Shown here: positions 15,882 through 23,814 of the stretch, in pieces
How positions within the stretch are numbered: the stretch's first letter is position 1
How the letters are laid out: the number at the start of each line of letters is the position of its first letter
Origin: Azospirillum sp. SYSU D00513
GTDB lineage: Bacteria > Pseudomonadota > Alphaproteobacteria > Azospirillales > Azospirillaceae
Length of the DNA stretch: 64,000 nt
Direction: 5' to 3'
NCBI RefSeq assembly: GCF_017356015.1
Contig: NZ_JAFIQV010000006.1
Location: 124,001 to 188,000, forward strand
The notes under the pieces: generated by a model
Database searches by the model: none
The model's input: the letters and a program-made list of their open reading frames with translations, nothing else
What the model was told of the DNA's origin: nothing
Position numbers and translations under genes: made by a program

Positions 15882-16916
15882 ATGACGCAAAGCACCACGG
15901 GAACGGCGCTGGGCCGCGAGGCCGCCGAGGCGCCCGCCGCCGCCCGCCGCCACATCGAGCGCAACCGCGCCGCCTTCGCCGAACTCGGCGCCCGGCTGCG
16001 CGCCGCACCGCCGCGCTTCGTCACCACCTGCGCGCGGGGCAGCTCCGACCACGCCGCCGTCTATGGCAAGTACCTGGTCGAGACGGCGCTCGGCCATCCG
16101 GTCGCCTCGGTCGGCCCCAGCGTCGCCTCGGTCTACGGCACGCGGCTCGACCTGCGGGACAGCCTCTTCATCGCCGTGTCGCAGTCCGGCCGCAGCCCGG
16201 ACCTGCTGCGGCTGGCCGAGGCGGCCAAGGCCGGCGGCGCCGTGACCGTCGGCTTCGTCAACGACGAGGACTCGCCGCTGATGGCGCTCTGCGACGTGGC
16301 GCTGCCGCTCGGCGCCGGGCCGGAGACAAGCGTCGCCGCGACCAAGTCCTATCTTCTGTCCTGCCTCGCCTTCCTGAACCTGACCGCGCACTGGTCGGGA
16401 TCGGCGGAACTGCTGGAGGCGGCGGAATCCGTGCCGGACGCGCTGGAGCGGGCGCTCGGCCTCGACTGGTGGCCGGCGCTGGAGACCTTGGTGCCCGCGC
16501 GCGGCCTGTTCGTCATCGGGCGGGGCACCAGCTATGGCGCGGCGCTGGAGATGGCGTTGAAGTTCAAGGAGACCTCCCGCCTGCACGCGGAGGCCTTCAG
16601 CGCCGCCGAGGTGATCCACGGGCCGCTGGCGCTGGTCGGGCCGGACCTGCCGGTGCTGGCGGTCGGGCAGGAGGACGAGGCCGCCGGCTCGATCAGGCAG
16701 GCGGCGGAACGCATCGCGGCGCTGGGCAGCCCGGTCTGGTCGGCGCTGGACGGCGCCGGGACCACGGCGCTGCCGACCATAGCCGGGCTGCACCCGGCCG
16801 TGGCGCCGCTCTGCCAGATCCAGAGCTTCTACATGGCGGTGCACCGGCTGGCGGTCGCGCGCGGCTATGACCCGGACGCGCCGGCCAACCTGCGCAAGGT
16901 GACGGAGACACGCTGA
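15882..16916 (+). CDS. SIS-domain glucosamine-6-phosphate deaminase (NagB-II type)
   Basis: The 344-residue protein has two SIS domains equivalent to the isomerase half of GlmS and no glutaminase domain. The first carries CARGSSDHAAVYGKYLVE, SVYG and AVSQSGRSPD, then VAATKSY; the second carries VIGRGTSYGAALEMALKFKE and AEAFSAAEVIHGPLALV; the C-terminus has NLRKVTETR. Proteins of this layout in nag operons convert glucosamine-6-phosphate to fructose-6-phosphate and ammonia, replacing the unrelated classical NagB. The gene starts 31 bp after the regulator gene and overlaps nagA by 1 bp. Confidence 0.9.
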   Translation: MTQSTTGTALGREAAEAPAAARRHIERNRAAFAELGARLRAAPPRFVTTCARGSSDHAAVYGKYLVETALGHPVASVGPSVASVYGTRLDLRDSLFIAVSQSGRSPDLLRLAEAAKAGGAVTVGFVNDEDSPLMALCDVALPLGAGPETSVAATKSYLLSCLAFLNLTAHWSGSAELLEAAESVPDALERALGLDWWPALETLVPARGLFVIGRGTSYGAALEMALKFKETSRLHAEAFSAAEVIHGPLALVGPDLPVLAVGQEDEAAGSIRQAAERIAALGSPVWSALDGAGTTALPTIAGLHPAVAPLCQIQSFYMAVHRLAVARGYDPDAPANLRKVTETR

Positions 16917-18091
16917 TGCGGACCCTGCTCACCGGCTGCCGCCTGTTCACGGGCGAGAGCATGGCCGACGGCCTGTCCCTGCTGATCGAGGACGGGCTGA
17001 TCCTGGACCTGCTGCCGGACGGCGCCGAGGCGCCGGGGGCGGAGCGGCGCCGGCTGCCCGAGGGGGCGATCCTGGCGCCGGGCTTCATCGACGCGCAGGT
17101 CAACGGCGCCGGCGGCGTGCTGTTCAACCGCACGCCCACGCGCGAGGCGGCGCTGGCCATCGCCCGGGCGATGCGGCCCTTCGGCACGACCGGCCTGCTG
17201 CCGACCTTCATCACCGACCGCCGGGACGGCCAGCGCGCCGCCTGCGCCGCGGCGCTGGAGGCGGCGGCCGACCCGCGGGGCGGGGTGCTGGGCATCCACA
17301 TCGAGGGACCCTTCCTCAGCGAGGCGCGGCGCGGCGTCCACCAGGCGAGCTTCATCCGTCCGCCGGACGCGGACGACCTCGCGGAGATCTGCGGCCTTGC
17401 CCGGAGCATGGAGCCGCACGGCGCGCGGGTGCTGCTGACGCTGGCGCCGGAGGCGGTGGAGGACACGGCCATCCGCGGCTTCGCCGAAGCCGGCGTCGTC
17501 CTGTCCGCCGGCCACACGGCGGCGTCCTTCGAGCGGGTGGGGCAGGCGCTGGCCGCCGGCGTCCGCGGCTTCACCCATCTCGGCAACGCCATGCCGCCGG
17601 TCGTCAACCGGGAGCCCGGCCCGGTCGGCGCCGCGCTCGCCGACCGGAACGCCTGGTGCGGCCTCATCGTGGACGGGGTCCATGTCCATCCGGGGCTGCT
17701 GCGGGTGATGCTCGCGGCCAAGCCCCCCGGCACCATGTTCCTCGTCACCGACGCGATGGACCCCGTGGGCACCGACGCGGACCGGTTCGAGCTGTACGGC
17801 CAGACCATCCTGCGCCGGGATGGGCGGCTGGTGACGCTGGACGGCACGCTCGCTGGGGCCGACATCGACATGGCCTCGGCGGTCCGGAACTGCGTCACCA
17901 TGCTCGGCCTTCCGCTGGAGGAGGCGCTGCGCATGGCCTCCCTCTACCCGGCGCGCTTCCTGCGGCTCGACGGCCGGTTCGGGCGGCTGGCGCCGGGCCT
18001 GCGCGCCGATCTCGTCCTGATCACGGAAGAGGTGGAGGTGCTGGCGACCTGGGTCGCCGGCGCCGAGGAGTGGCACGGACAGGAGGCATGA
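16916..18091 (+). CDS. nagA: N-acetylglucosamine-6-phosphate deacetylase
   Basis: This 391-residue amidohydrolase shows the NagA pattern: APGFIDAQVNGAGG, GIHIEGPFLSEARRGVHQ with the metal Glu, SAGHTAASFE and FTHLGNAMPP with metal histidines, and FLVTDAMDPVG with the catalytic Asp. It hydrolyses GlcNAc-6-phosphate to GlcN-6-phosphate and acetate, linking MurQ and the PTS products to the deaminase. It overlaps the deaminase gene by 1 bp and the next gene by 1 to 4 bp, so the group is one translationally coupled operon. Length is normal for the family. Confidence 0.95.
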   Translation: MRTLLTGCRLFTGESMADGLSLLIEDGLILDLLPDGAEAPGAERRRLPEGAILAPGFIDAQVNGAGGVLFNRTPTREAALAIARAMRPFGTTGLLPTFITDRRDGQRAACAAALEAAADPRGGVLGIHIEGPFLSEARRGVHQASFIRPPDADDLAEICGLARSMEPHGARVLLTLAPEAVEDTAIRGFAEAGVVLSAGHTAASFERVGQALAAGVRGFTHLGNAMPPVVNREPGPVGAALADRNAWCGLIVDGVHVHPGLLRVMLAAKPPGTMFLVTDAMDPVGTDADRFELYGQTILRRDGRLVTLDGTLAGADIDMASAVRNCVTMLGLPLEEALRMASLYPARFLRLDGRFGRLAPGLRADLVLITEEVEVLATWVAGAEEWHGQEA

Positions 18092-19005
18092 TGCGCGTCG
18101 CGATGATCGGGCTGGGCGACATCGCCCGCAAGGCCTACCTGCCGGTGCTGGCGGCCCGCTCCGACCTGGACCTCAGCCTCATGACGCGGAACCGGGCGGT
18201 GCTGGACGAGCTGGGCGACGCCCACCGGATCCGGAACCGCCACACCGACATGGCGTCGCTGCTCGCCGGCGGGCTCGACGCCGCCTTCGTCCACGCGGCG
18301 ACGGAGGCGCACGCGGCGCTGGTGGAGCCGCTGCTGCTGGCCGGCATCCCGGTCTATGTGGACAAGCCGCTGGACTATGGGCTGGCGGGATCGGAACGGC
18401 TGGTGCGGCTGGCGGAAAGCCGGGGCTGTTCCCTGATGGTCGGCTTCAACCGGCGCTTCGCCCCGCTCTACGCCGGCCTGCTCGGCCATCCGCGCGACCT
18501 GATCCTGATGCAGAAGAACCGCACGGCCTCGGCCGACGCGCCGCGCCGGATGGTGTTCGACGACTTCATCCATGTCGTGGACACGCTCCGCTTCCTGGCG
18601 CCGGGGCCGGTTCGGGACGTGGACGTCCGGTGGAAGCTCCGGGACGGGATGCTCCACCATGTCCTGCTGACGCTGTCGGGCGAGGGCTTCAGCGCCGTCG
18701 GCGTCATGAACCGGATGAGCGGCTCCACCGAGGAGATCCTGGAGGCGATGGGGGAGGGGAGCAAGAGGACGGTCCTCAACCTCGCCGACCGGCTGGACCA
18801 TCGGGGCGAGGAGGTCCGGGCACGGCGCGGCGACTGGACGCCCGTCGCCCGCCAGCGCGGCATCGAGCAGGCCTGCGCGGCCTTCCTCGACGCCGTCCGC
18901 GAGGGGCGCCGCCTGTCCGCCGAGGACGCCCTGCGGACCCACGCGCTGTGCGAGGAGATCGTCGCGCGGATCGAGGGCCGCGGCGTTTCACGCGGCCTCC
19001 CCTGA
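18091..19005 (+). CDS. Gfo/Idh/MocA-family oxidoreductase
   Basis: This 304-residue protein begins with a Rossmann fold (MRVAMIGLGDIARKAYLPVL) and has VYVDKPLDYGLAGSERL, the family Lys-Pro motif with Asp in place of the usual Glu. MVGFNRRFAPLY and FDDFIHVVDTLRFL, with the usual catalytic-region His, follow. Two adjacent ATGs (18088, 18091) are possible; 18091 is better spaced from AGGAGG at 18081-18086. It is the last gene of the nag operon, so an amino sugar or its derivative is the expected substrate. NagA-deaminase operons do not normally include such an enzyme, and its reaction cannot be read from sequence. Confidence 0.82.
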   Translation: MRVAMIGLGDIARKAYLPVLAARSDLDLSLMTRNRAVLDELGDAHRIRNRHTDMASLLAGGLDAAFVHAATEAHAALVEPLLLAGIPVYVDKPLDYGLAGSERLVRLAESRGCSLMVGFNRRFAPLYAGLLGHPRDLILMQKNRTASADAPRRMVFDDFIHVVDTLRFLAPGPVRDVDVRWKLRDGMLHHVLLTLSGEGFSAVGVMNRMSGSTEEILEAMGEGSKRTVLNLADRLDHRGEEVRARRGDWTPVARQRGIEQACAAFLDAVREGRRLSAEDALRTHALCEEIVARIEGRGVSRGLP

Positions 19006-19125
19006 GCCCCAGGCCGTTCCGTTGGACTCCGGCGGAACTGGGGCACGGCCGGACGCCATTGTGGACCGGGCGGTGAAAGACGTGGCAGGGTCCGTTTCAC
19101 CGGCGGCCGGCGCCGGGGAACCGCG

Positions 19126-20832
19126 ATGGCGGGGAACAGCGGACGAGAAACGGGCATGGACCTCGCGGACATCATGCGCAGCCACCAGCAGGGGGACCTG
19201 ACGCAGGCGGAGGCGGGATACCGCGCGTTCCTGGCGGCCATGCCCGGCCATCTCCAGGCGCTTCAGATGCTGAGCATGCTGCTGATGCAGACCCGGCGTG
19301 CCGCCGAGGCCGCCGGCCTTTTCCGCGCGGTGGTGGAAGCACAGCCGGACAGCCCCGACCATTGGGCGAATTACGGAAGCCTGCTGCGCGGCGCCGGCCG
19401 GCCGGGTGCGGCCGATCACGCCTACCGGCGGGCGCTGGCGCTCCTGCCGGCCCATGGGGCGGGGGCCTTCAACCTGGCGAACCTGCTGGCCGCCCCTCCG
19501 CCCGCCGGAGGCGGCCGGCCGCTGGACGCGGCCGCCTGGTACGAGCGCATCCTGGCGGCGACGCCTGGTCACAAGCAGGCGCGGAACAATCTGGATGTCC
19601 TGCGCGGGCGGGAGTCCGTCCGGCTGGAAGCCGCGGCGCGCCGGGCGGTGGCGCTCGACCCGCAGTCGGTGAGAGGACACGACAGCCTGGCGCGGCTGCT
19701 CCAGCACCGCAGCGGTCTGCTCGACTGGTCACCGGGAAAGGCCTGTCCCGTCGATCTCGCCATGGCCGTGCAGGCCTTCGATCACCTGAGCAGGGTTCAG
19801 GCGGTGCATCCCGACGAACCGGGCAGCCTGCGGCCCTGGATGGCGCTGGCGCTGGACCTGTTCCAGTTGGGCGCTCTCGACGACCGGCGGCTGCAAGCGG
19901 TGGCCATCGCGGCGCGGCGGCGCCTGCGCGGCGACCCCAAGGACATCTTGGCGGCATCGCTGGTGGGCTATCACGCCTACCGCCGGGGCCGCCTCCCCCT
20001 CGCGTCACGTCTGCAGATGAGGTTCGCGGCCCGCTTCGCGGGCGGGGAGGAGACGGCTGCGGGAGAACTCGGCTACTGGTCCATGCTGCGGGCGGACGAT
20101 GCCTTCTTCGAGCGGCTGCCGCCGGCCGACGCCGTGATCGCCCGGCTGCCGGACATGACGGTCGTGACGGATATTCCGGGGGGAAGCGACCCCGTCATCA
20201 TGATGAGCGGCGACGAGGTCTATGTGCGCCGTTTCGGGCCGGACCTGCTCCGGTCGATCGGCGAGCACAGCCCCGGTGCGGCGGTGGTGCTGAACGTGGT
20301 GTCCCCCTCCCGCTCGCTGCTTGGGATGATCGAGGAGTGGCGGCAGCGCTATTCGCTGGTCATCGGCCTGTCCTGCGAGAGGACCGACCTGACCGGCTGG
20401 CAACCCGCCCAGCGCAGCACCTATTACGCCAGCGCGCGCTTCATCCGTGCCCGGCAGTGGCATGGTCATCTCGGGCGGCCGCTGATCGTGGTCGATCTGG
20501 ACGCCACCGTGCGCGGCGACCTCCGGCGGCTCGCCGGCGAGATGGCCGGTCACGATGTCGGCGTCATGCACGACCGGCGCCGGCGCGGGCCCTTCCGCGA
20601 TATACCCGTCGGCTTCGTCTACTACAACGACACGCCGGCCGCCGGTCGGTTCCTGGATACGCTGACGGCCTACATCGGGCATTTCCTGCTCGATGGCCGG
20701 CCGCAATGGATGCTCGACCAGACCGCCCATCTCGCCGTGCTCGACCGGTTCGGCCGCCGCGGGCCGGAACTGCGCGTCCGCCACTACGACTTCCAGACCT
20801 TTCCGCACTGCGACTTCGTGGGCGAGAAATAG
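19126..20832 (+). CDS. TPR-repeat protein with a glycosyltransferase-like C-terminal domain
   Basis: The protein has up to 568 residues. The N-terminal part (about 15-160) holds three to four tetratricopeptide repeats such as DLTQAEAGYRAFLAAMPGH and SPDHWANYGSLLRGAGRPG. A middle alpha-helical part (to about 330) has further degenerate repeats. The C-terminal 230 residues look like a GT-A fold: LIVVDLDATVRGDLRRL resembles a DxD-type nucleotide-sugar site, and VGFVYYNDTPAAGRFLD and WMLDQTAHLAV resemble acceptor-side motifs. No signal peptide or membrane segment is seen. The alternative start ATG 19156 (MDLADIMRSHQQ) is equally likely. Partner and substrate are unknown; protein or surface-glycan glycosylation is a guess. 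Confidence 0.65.
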   Translation: MAGNSGRETGMDLADIMRSHQQGDLTQAEAGYRAFLAAMPGHLQALQMLSMLLMQTRRAAEAAGLFRAVVEAQPDSPDHWANYGSLLRGAGRPGAADHAYRRALALLPAHGAGAFNLANLLAAPPPAGGGRPLDAAAWYERILAATPGHKQARNNLDVLRGRESVRLEAAARRAVALDPQSVRGHDSLARLLQHRSGLLDWSPGKACPVDLAMAVQAFDHLSRVQAVHPDEPGSLRPWMALALDLFQLGALDDRRLQAVAIAARRRLRGDPKDILAASLVGYHAYRRGRLPLASRLQMRFAARFAGGEETAAGELGYWSMLRADDAFFERLPPADAVIARLPDMTVVTDIPGGSDPVIMMSGDEVYVRRFGPDLLRSIGEHSPGAAVVLNVVSPSRSLLGMIEEWRQRYSLVIGLSCERTDLTGWQPAQRSTYYASARFIRARQWHGHLGRPLIVVDLDATVRGDLRRLAGEMAGHDVGVMHDRRRRGPFRDIPVGFVYYNDTPAAGRFLDTLTAYIGHFLLDGRPQWMLDQTAHLAVLDRFGRRGPELRVRHYDFQTFPHCDFVGEK

Positions 20833-20845
20833 CGGGTCCGTTCCG

Positions 20846-20869
20846 TTGCCGGCCGTTGGCGGCCGGCAA
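20846..20869. terminator. Hairpin between convergent genes
   Basis: TTGCCGGCC at 20846-20854 pairs with GGCCGGCAA at 20861-20869 around a 6-nt loop, between the TPR gene (plus) and the beta-propeller gene (minus). There is no T-run; the symmetric stem is likely a shared transcription end. Confidence 0.5.
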
Positions 20870-20886
20870 GCATCCTCCGGCGAAGG

Positions 20887-21858
20887 TCAGGGCTTGACGA
20901 TCACGCCCCAGGGCGCGCCACCGACGGGAAGGCTCTTCACGACGCGGTTGCGCTCGAGGTCGATGACCGACACGTCGTTGCTGACGCCGTTGGTCGTGTA
21001 GAGACGCTTCTCGTCCGGCGACAGGGCGACGTTCCAGACGCGCTGCCCGACGAGATGGTACTTCTTCACCTCGTAGGTGACGGGATCGACCTCCGCCACG
21101 CGGTTGGAGGGGCCGAGCGCCACGAAGGCCCGCTTGCCGTCCTTCGTGATCTGGACGCCGACCGGCTGGATCGCCTCGCGCCGCACGCCGGGCACCTCGA
21201 AGCCAATCTTCTTCACGATGTCCTTGCTGGCGGTGTCGATCACGCTGACCGTTCCGCCGATCTCCGAGGAGACCCAGACCTGCTTTCCGTCCGGCGTGAA
21301 GCGGGCGACGCGCGGTCGGGCGTCGACCAGCACGTTGGCGGTGATCTCCTTGCTGTTCGTGTCGATGAAGTGGGCCATGTTCGTGGTCTCGGACGTGTTC
21401 ACCAGGACCGACCCGTCCGGGCTGATGCCCATGCCCTCCGGTTCCACCCCGACCAGGATCTCGCCGGTGACGCGCTTGGATTCGATGTCCACGACGGAGA
21501 CCATGTTGTCGTCCTCGTTGGCGACATAGAGGGTCTTCCCGTCGGGGTGCAGGTCGAACAGCTCCGGATCCGGGCCGGAGGGGAGCCGGTCCACGACCTT
21601 GCCGGCCTCCAGGTCCACCACGTCGATGCGGTTGTCGTCGCCGACGCAGACATAGACCTTCGTCATGTCCTTGCTGAAGATGATGCCGCGCGGACGCCGG
21701 CCGGTCTCGATGGTCTTCACGACGGTGAGCGTCGCGCCGTCGATCACGGAGAGGGAGTTGTCCTTTTCATTGGAGACGACGATGGTCTCGGCCCGGGCGG
21801 TCCCGGCGCCGGCCCCGAGTGCCGCCAGCAGCGCCGCGGCGGGCAGAAGCCTCTTCAT
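20887..21858 (-). CDS. Secreted YVTN beta-propeller protein, PQQ-dependent-catabolism associated
   Basis: The 323-residue protein has a signal peptide (MKRLLPAAALLAALGAGAG, cleavage after ARA). About seven 40-residue propeller blades follow, each with a core like VSVVDIESKRV, NRIDVVDLEAGKV or SVIDTASKDIV and a turn such as SPDGSVL or TPDGKQV. It matches the beta-propeller protein commonly found beside PQQ-dependent alcohol dehydrogenases; its role there is unproven. It is the last gene of a three-gene minus-strand operon after the binding protein (51-bp gap). The family assignment rests on blade pattern and neighbours. Confidence 0.85.
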   Translation of the reverse strand: MKRLLPAAALLAALGAGAGTARAETIVVSNEKDNSLSVIDGATLTVVKTIETGRRPRGIIFSKDMTKVYVCVGDDNRIDVVDLEAGKVVDRLPSGPDPELFDLHPDGKTLYVANEDDNMVSVVDIESKRVTGEILVGVEPEGMGISPDGSVLVNTSETTNMAHFIDTNSKEITANVLVDARPRVARFTPDGKQVWVSSEIGGTVSVIDTASKDIVKKIGFEVPGVRREAIQPVGVQITKDGKRAFVALGPSNRVAEVDPVTYEVKKYHLVGQRVWNVALSPDEKRLYTTNGVSNDVSVIDLERNRVVKSLPVGGAPWGVIVKP

Positions 21859-21909
21859 GCTTTCCTCCTCAATTCTTGGTTCCGGTCCGGACTTGATCCC
21901 GGACCTGGC

Positions 21910-23136
21910 TTATCGGGCAAGGCTGCAGCGGCTTTCCGGCCGGTCGTCGCCCAGCGTGTCGAGCAGCGAGCCGGGATGCAGGAAGCCTTCCTGGGGCGAG
22001 ACCGACACCAGCATGCGCGGGCCGGCGATCAGGATCGGCTGGCGGAGCTGCCCGTCCCAGGGCCGGTAGGTCAGCGCCTCGCCCTTGAAGGCGGCCAGCC
22101 CGAAGTCGCCGCTGCGGATGAAGGCGATCAGCCGGTCGGGGTCGGTGGCGTTGGTGCGGGTCGCCGCCTCGCCGATGCTGCGCACGGCCATCCAGGCGGC
22201 GTGGTCGCGCTCGGTCATCCAGCGTCCTGCCGCCTTCTCGAACCGGCTGTGGAGCTGGGTGGCGCCCCACTGCTCGTGCACGCGCGACCAGATCGTCGGC
22301 ACCAGCCCCTGGGTTCCGGCCACGGGGCGCGGCAGCCAGGTGCGGTGGTCGAGATACTCGCCGAACTCGTCAGCCTCGTCGGCGACGACCAGCACGTCGT
22401 ATTCCACCCGCTGCGTCGCCGTGGGGATGGCCGACTGCACGGTGGTGTGGCCGGTGTCGGAGCGCCGGTTGCCCGTCTCGAAGGTCCAGGGCCGCCGCTC
22501 CACGATCTTGGCGCCGAAGCGCTTTGCCGCTCGCTCCATCGCGTCGGCGAAGGCCTTGTCGCCGGGCGTCTGCCCGACCACCAGGAACCATTCCGGCCAG
22601 CGTTTCCAGACGAGATACTGGGCCAGAGCGTCGGCCAGCATGCGCCGGCTCGGTGCCGTGTGCAGCAGGTTGGCGCGGCAGGATTCGTTGCGCAGCACGT
22701 CGTCGGGTGCCCGCGCGTTGAAGATCAGCATCTTTTCCGCCGCCGGATCCGACGCGGCGGCGAGCAGCGGTTCGGCCGGCAGGTCGGCGACGACCAGCCG
22801 GACACCGTCGGCGGCCAGCTTGCGGATGGCTTCCGCCGGGTCGCCGTCGCGCGGCAGGACCGTCTCCACCAGTTCGTAGCGCTGGCCCATGAAGCGCCCG
22901 GTGGTGGCGTTGTCGGCGACGCCGAGCCGCGCGCCCTGAACCCCCTCGTCCTGGATGTCGGGCTCGAGGAAGGTCAGCGGGATGCGGGGCGGCTCCTCCC
23001 GCGCCAGATAGCCGATGCGGATCGTCTTGGCCTCGCCGGCGGGAGTGGCGGCGAGCGCCGCTCCCGCCCCGAACGACGCCACCAGAAGGACGCCGGCAAG
23101 GCCGGCCAGCGCCCGCGCGCGTGTCAGCGCCTTCAT
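21910..23136 (-). CDS. ABC-type periplasmic binding protein of the PQQ-alcohol-dehydrogenase-associated type
   Basis: This 408-residue protein has a signal peptide (start MKALTRARALAGLAGVLLVA, cleavage near ALA). A type-I binding-protein fold follows, with IRIGYLAREEPPRIPLTFLEPDIQDEG near the start, GARLGVADNATTGRFMG, RRPWTFETGNRRSDTGHT and a late FLHPGSLLDTLGDD. The short N-lobe signature and operon match the binding-protein family linked to PQQ-dependent dehydrogenases. ATG 23136 follows GGGGGAGGAAGTG; a GTG one codon upstream is also possible. No ABC permease or ATPase gene is in the window, so its partners, if any, are elsewhere. Confidence 0.85.
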   Translation of the reverse strand: MKALTRARALAGLAGVLLVASFGAGAALAATPAGEAKTIRIGYLAREEPPRIPLTFLEPDIQDEGVQGARLGVADNATTGRFMGQRYELVETVLPRDGDPAEAIRKLAADGVRLVVADLPAEPLLAAASDPAAEKMLIFNARAPDDVLRNESCRANLLHTAPSRRMLADALAQYLVWKRWPEWFLVVGQTPGDKAFADAMERAAKRFGAKIVERRPWTFETGNRRSDTGHTTVQSAIPTATQRVEYDVLVVADEADEFGEYLDHRTWLPRPVAGTQGLVPTIWSRVHEQWGATQLHSRFEKAAGRWMTERDHAAWMAVRSIGEAATRTNATDPDRLIAFIRSGDFGLAAFKGEALTYRPWDGQLRQPILIAGPRMLVSVSPQEGFLHPGSLLDTLGDDRPESRCSLAR

Positions 23137-23162
23137 CACTTCCTCCCCCTGCTGCCCGCTGC

Positions 23163-23603
23163 CTACTGCTTGGCCTTCACGCTGATGCGGCCGCGCATCG
23201 CGTCCTGGAACGGCTCAATGAAGAAGTCGTAGTCGCCGGTCTTCACGGGCGTGAAGAAGACCTCCATCGTGCCCTTGGCGTCGAACTCCAGGCCGTGGAT
23301 CCAGTTGGTGTGGACCTCCAGGTCTTCCACGACGATCTGGCGGATCAGCGCGTTGCGGAACAGGTCGGGCGCCCGGAACATGTATTCCTGCATGCCGGCG
23401 TTGGTGACCTCCAGCCGGTAGGCCTGCCCGGCCACCAGCTCGTAGGACTTCTGGGACATCAGCGTGTCGTCGGTGTCGGAGCCGAGCACGAGTTCCGGCA
23501 GGCGTTGCGGACGCTCGCCCGCCGGCGGCAGCTGGGCCTGCTGGGCCAGCGCCACGCCGGAGCACAGGGTCAGGCCCACGGCCAGGAGCATGGCTGCCTT
23601 CAT
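23163..23603 (-). CDS. Secreted cupredoxin-like protein
   Basis: The 146-residue protein opens with a signal peptide (MKAAMLLAVGLTLCSGVALAQQ). The mature part is a beta-rich single domain with YRLEVTNAGMQEYMF, LEVHTNWIHGLEFDAKG and FFTPVKTGDYDFF, then a C-terminal PFQDAMRGRISVK, the general pattern of cupredoxin folds. A full type-1 copper set (Cys-His-Met near the C-terminus) is not evident, so copper binding is uncertain. ATG 23603 follows GAGGAGGATCCCC; a longer frame upstream covers the promoter. It is the first gene of the operon with the binding protein and propeller protein, which suggests a periplasmic electron-transfer or assembly role. Confidence 0.72.
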   Translation of the reverse strand: MKAAMLLAVGLTLCSGVALAQQAQLPPAGERPQRLPELVLGSDTDDTLMSQKSYELVAGQAYRLEVTNAGMQEYMFRAPDLFRNALIRQIVVEDLEVHTNWIHGLEFDAKGTMEVFFTPVKTGDYDFFIEPFQDAMRGRISVKAKQ

Positions 23604-23658
23604 GGGGATCCTCCTCATTCTTCTTCTGGTTCGTTTTTCAAGGTTGTTTGCGGGACGG

Positions 23659-23691
23659 ACTATACGGACCGAACCTGACAGCAACCTGACA
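23659..23691 (-). promoter_or_regulatory. Candidate promoter with paired AACCTGACA elements
   Basis: On the plus strand AACCTGACA occurs at 23672-23680 and again at 23683-23691, an exact 9-bp direct repeat with an 11-bp period, one helical turn. ACTATA at 23659-23664 reads TATAGT on the minus strand, a -10-like hexamer 56 bp before the cupredoxin start, and the repeats fall in the -35 region. This arrangement fits an activator binding two same-face sites. It is inference from spacing. Confidence 0.4.
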
Positions 23692-23814
23692 CCGGAGCCC
23701 GGCGAGGTTCGATTCATCCGGGCGCGGCGGTTCGACCAGCACCGGATCTTCAAAGTCATCGGGTATGTTGAATCTGCCGGGCTTTCAAATCTGAAAGCGT
23801 CTGGAAACCGAAAT

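Noticed and set aside
23700..23722. GGTTCGATTC resembling a tRNA T-loop
   Set aside because: The flanking bases do not form a 5-bp T-stem and no D-arm, anticodon arm or acceptor stem can be built around it.
23163..23759. Longer cupredoxin-like protein of 198 codons
   Set aside because: The added N-terminus is very basic, covers the promoter repeats, and would bury the signal peptide that starts at 23603.
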